From: Bilabrum cf. latius
Lineage: Eukaryota; Bigyra: Bicosoecida; Bigyra; Bicosoecida
Length of the DNA: 64,000 bases
Reading direction: 5' to 3'
NCBI GenBank assembly: GCA_965178125.1
Contig: OZ237766.1
Span: 186,001 to 250,000, forward strand
The translations under genes and the position numbers were made by a program. The notes under the pieces are model-generated. The model ran no database searches and was not told the origin of the DNA. It saw only the letters and a list, made by a program, of their open reading frames with translations. This document shows, in pieces, positions 62,701 to 64,000 of this stretch. Within the stretch, counting starts at the first letter, position 1; each line of letters opens with the position of its first letter.

Positions 62701-63985
62701 CGTGCTCCACTTCTCAATGAACAGGAACCTGCTTCGCACCAGCACACCACCAGCGGTGTGCCCCTCTGCTGCATCCGGCTTACCGACCCAAACAGGCCGT
62801 TTCACGCCGTCAAAGTACCACGCGTCTTGATTGCAACCCTGCAGCAGGTACCCGCCGTGCTAGACAGTAGCCACATAGTTCCCTTGCATGCATCTCACAT
62901 CATCGTGGGATACGTTCCGTCGGGGCTGAGAACAGCCCCTGTCGCTGCCTGCATCGTACCCATCGCGCCCTTCAGTCGTGGACACTGGGGGCAGGCTAAG
63001 AAGATCGATGGGCCCCTCGCCTTCGCGCCCAAAGCACAAAAACGTAGGCCCAGAATTCGGCTTTCCATAGCTGTGCCAGCATGTCACCCCGACCTTGGTG
63101 ATCTCGTGCTTGCGAGCATCAATCTGCTAGAATGCGAACCGGGTGTCGATCCAATCCACCGTTGCTTGCTGTACGTCGGGGATATGAACACGGTGCGACA
63201 CCGAGGCTTCGCTGGTCATTCCGATCTCACTGTTCCAATCAATGCTAGTGACACCAAGGCCAGAAACTCTGTCCGGGGACAGAGAGCGTGATAGCACAAC
63301 TAGCGGAGGGTGGCCTGTGCTAGGGACAGCCACAGTCATCTCTGCGGCGGGCCACGAAGCGATTGCCACTGTTCCAACTGTGAGGAGCTCTGTGTTTCCA
63401 ATGCTGGTGGTGACTGGCACCATCAGCTGGGATGGAGTCGATCGGGTCATCATCAACATGCTAGGCCATCCAGTGCTAGCATCGGTTGGTTTTAGCTGCA
63501 CCACTGATTCGATGTCGCTGTCGAGTCGCCTGACATGCTGCAAAGCAGGAGGCTCAGACCCGTCCTAGACTGCGGCATACACATCATAGTACGTGGCAGA
63601 GCCCCACCGCCATGAACGAAGATATAGAGTCCTGCTGGCATCGGCCGTCCCCAGGAGAGACATCTTGGGGAATTCGTCCGGGGTCTGAGGGAGGCACTAC
63701 GCCGTTGCAGAGGCGGTATTCCAAACAAAATTGCACCGTATTGTGGGCTTATTGCGGGGTTTATCCACGTAACCCAACATTAAGCCGGTCCCGGGAGCAG
63801 GTCCGCTCGCGTGCACGTCTCTGGTGTCAGCTAAGTCGAGGGCAGCACCGTCAGTGTTTCGCAAAACGATCTTGGTTTCAGCTCCTGTGTTGAGCTCCAC
63901 GGCGATCTGCAACGTGTAGACGTTGGAGTCTACGTATGCCGCGTATGTCAACCGTGCGTCCCTGTGCGAAGCGCAGTGCAGTGCA
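59737..63985 (-). CDS. Large type I membrane protein with cadherin-like repeats, 17 in-frame UAGs
   Basis: The minus frame runs from a probable acceptor (TTCGCACAG) near 63985 to TGA 59737-59739. TAGs at 63697, 63565, 63127, 62860, 62512, 62428, 61279, 61204, 61084, 61012, 60934, 60865, 60643, 60622, 60361, 60355 and 60208 are all in phase. Cadherin-type marks include QNRNDPPQVHGL, followed by FEESPPARLFEGVSVTDEE-UAG-D, and again VLPMNDPPALLG with VDADDDEVS. These resemble the 'NDxPxf...E...vtD.D' Ca-binding linkers of cadherin or CHU/Ig-like arrays. A transmembrane helix (GLFCLAVVLIPSLASRAV) sits near the C-terminus with a tail of about 10 residues. It is probably a cell-surface adhesion or receptor protein. 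5' exons lie beyond the window. Confidence 0.65.
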
Positions 63986-64000
63986 TCTCTCGACGCACTC

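Overview
This window is nuclear DNA from a GC-rich, probably unicellular eukaryote. GT-AG introns interrupt at least four genes, and the gene set is eukaryotic: a GATOR1 subunit, a serine carboxypeptidase, a CD36/LIMP-2-like protein, an E2-like enzyme, a LINE and a pogo/Tigger transposon. I cannot place the lineage. Nothing looks bacterial, and I found no tRNA, rRNA or CRISPR array.

The central observation is that UAG is a sense codon here. Most long genes look like chains of short reading frames, each ended by TAG, with the next frame continuing in exactly the same phase through one protein family. Reading TAG as an amino acid gives single proteins that end in TGA or TAA: DEPDC5/Iml1 (26 in-frame TAGs over 5,281 codons), a histone-fold protein (7), two membrane TIR-like paralogues (5 and about 10), an ankyrin-type protein (7), a hybrid histidine kinase (11), a cadherin-like membrane protein (17), a CD36-like protein (1) and a small basic protein (1). 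I assigned about 16 gene ends (12 TGA, 4 TAA, none TAG). Position 3773-3775 falls where human DEPDC5 has Glu, so Glu is my favoured meaning, with Gln second. The LINE and the pogo transposase use TAG the same way.

Layout. 1-385 is a partial coiled-coil gene on the minus strand. 1538-17380 is a giant intronless Iml1/DEPDC5 gene. 18896-19846 is an MRH-domain, ATG27-like membrane protein. 20370-22435 holds two diverged minus-strand paralogues of unknown function. 23013-24041 is an Rnl2-type RNA ligase. 24167-27916 encodes a protein with an H2A-like and an H2B-like histone fold in one chain. 28073-30480 is a 5'-truncated LINE. 30593-32762 is a five-exon serine carboxypeptidase. 33184-36840 and 37997-41506 are tandem membrane TIR-like genes, the second damaged. 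42602-45958 is an ankyrin-type gene. 46088-49366 (and further 5') is a membrane hybrid histidine kinase. 51401-54508 is CD36-like. 54922-57701 is a pogo element with 28-bp terminal inverted repeats. 57805-58587 is E2-like. 59737 to about 63985 is a cadherin-like membrane protein.

A second layer of structure is a short dispersed motif, GTGTGACGAGTG, in about 30 copies on both strands. It occurs in exons (several reading frames), one intron and intergenic DNA. Functionally the window mixes nutrient signalling (GATOR1), vesicle and autophagy-type membrane proteins, signalling receptors (kinase, TIR-like) and chromatin or RNA proteins, with no operon-like organisation.
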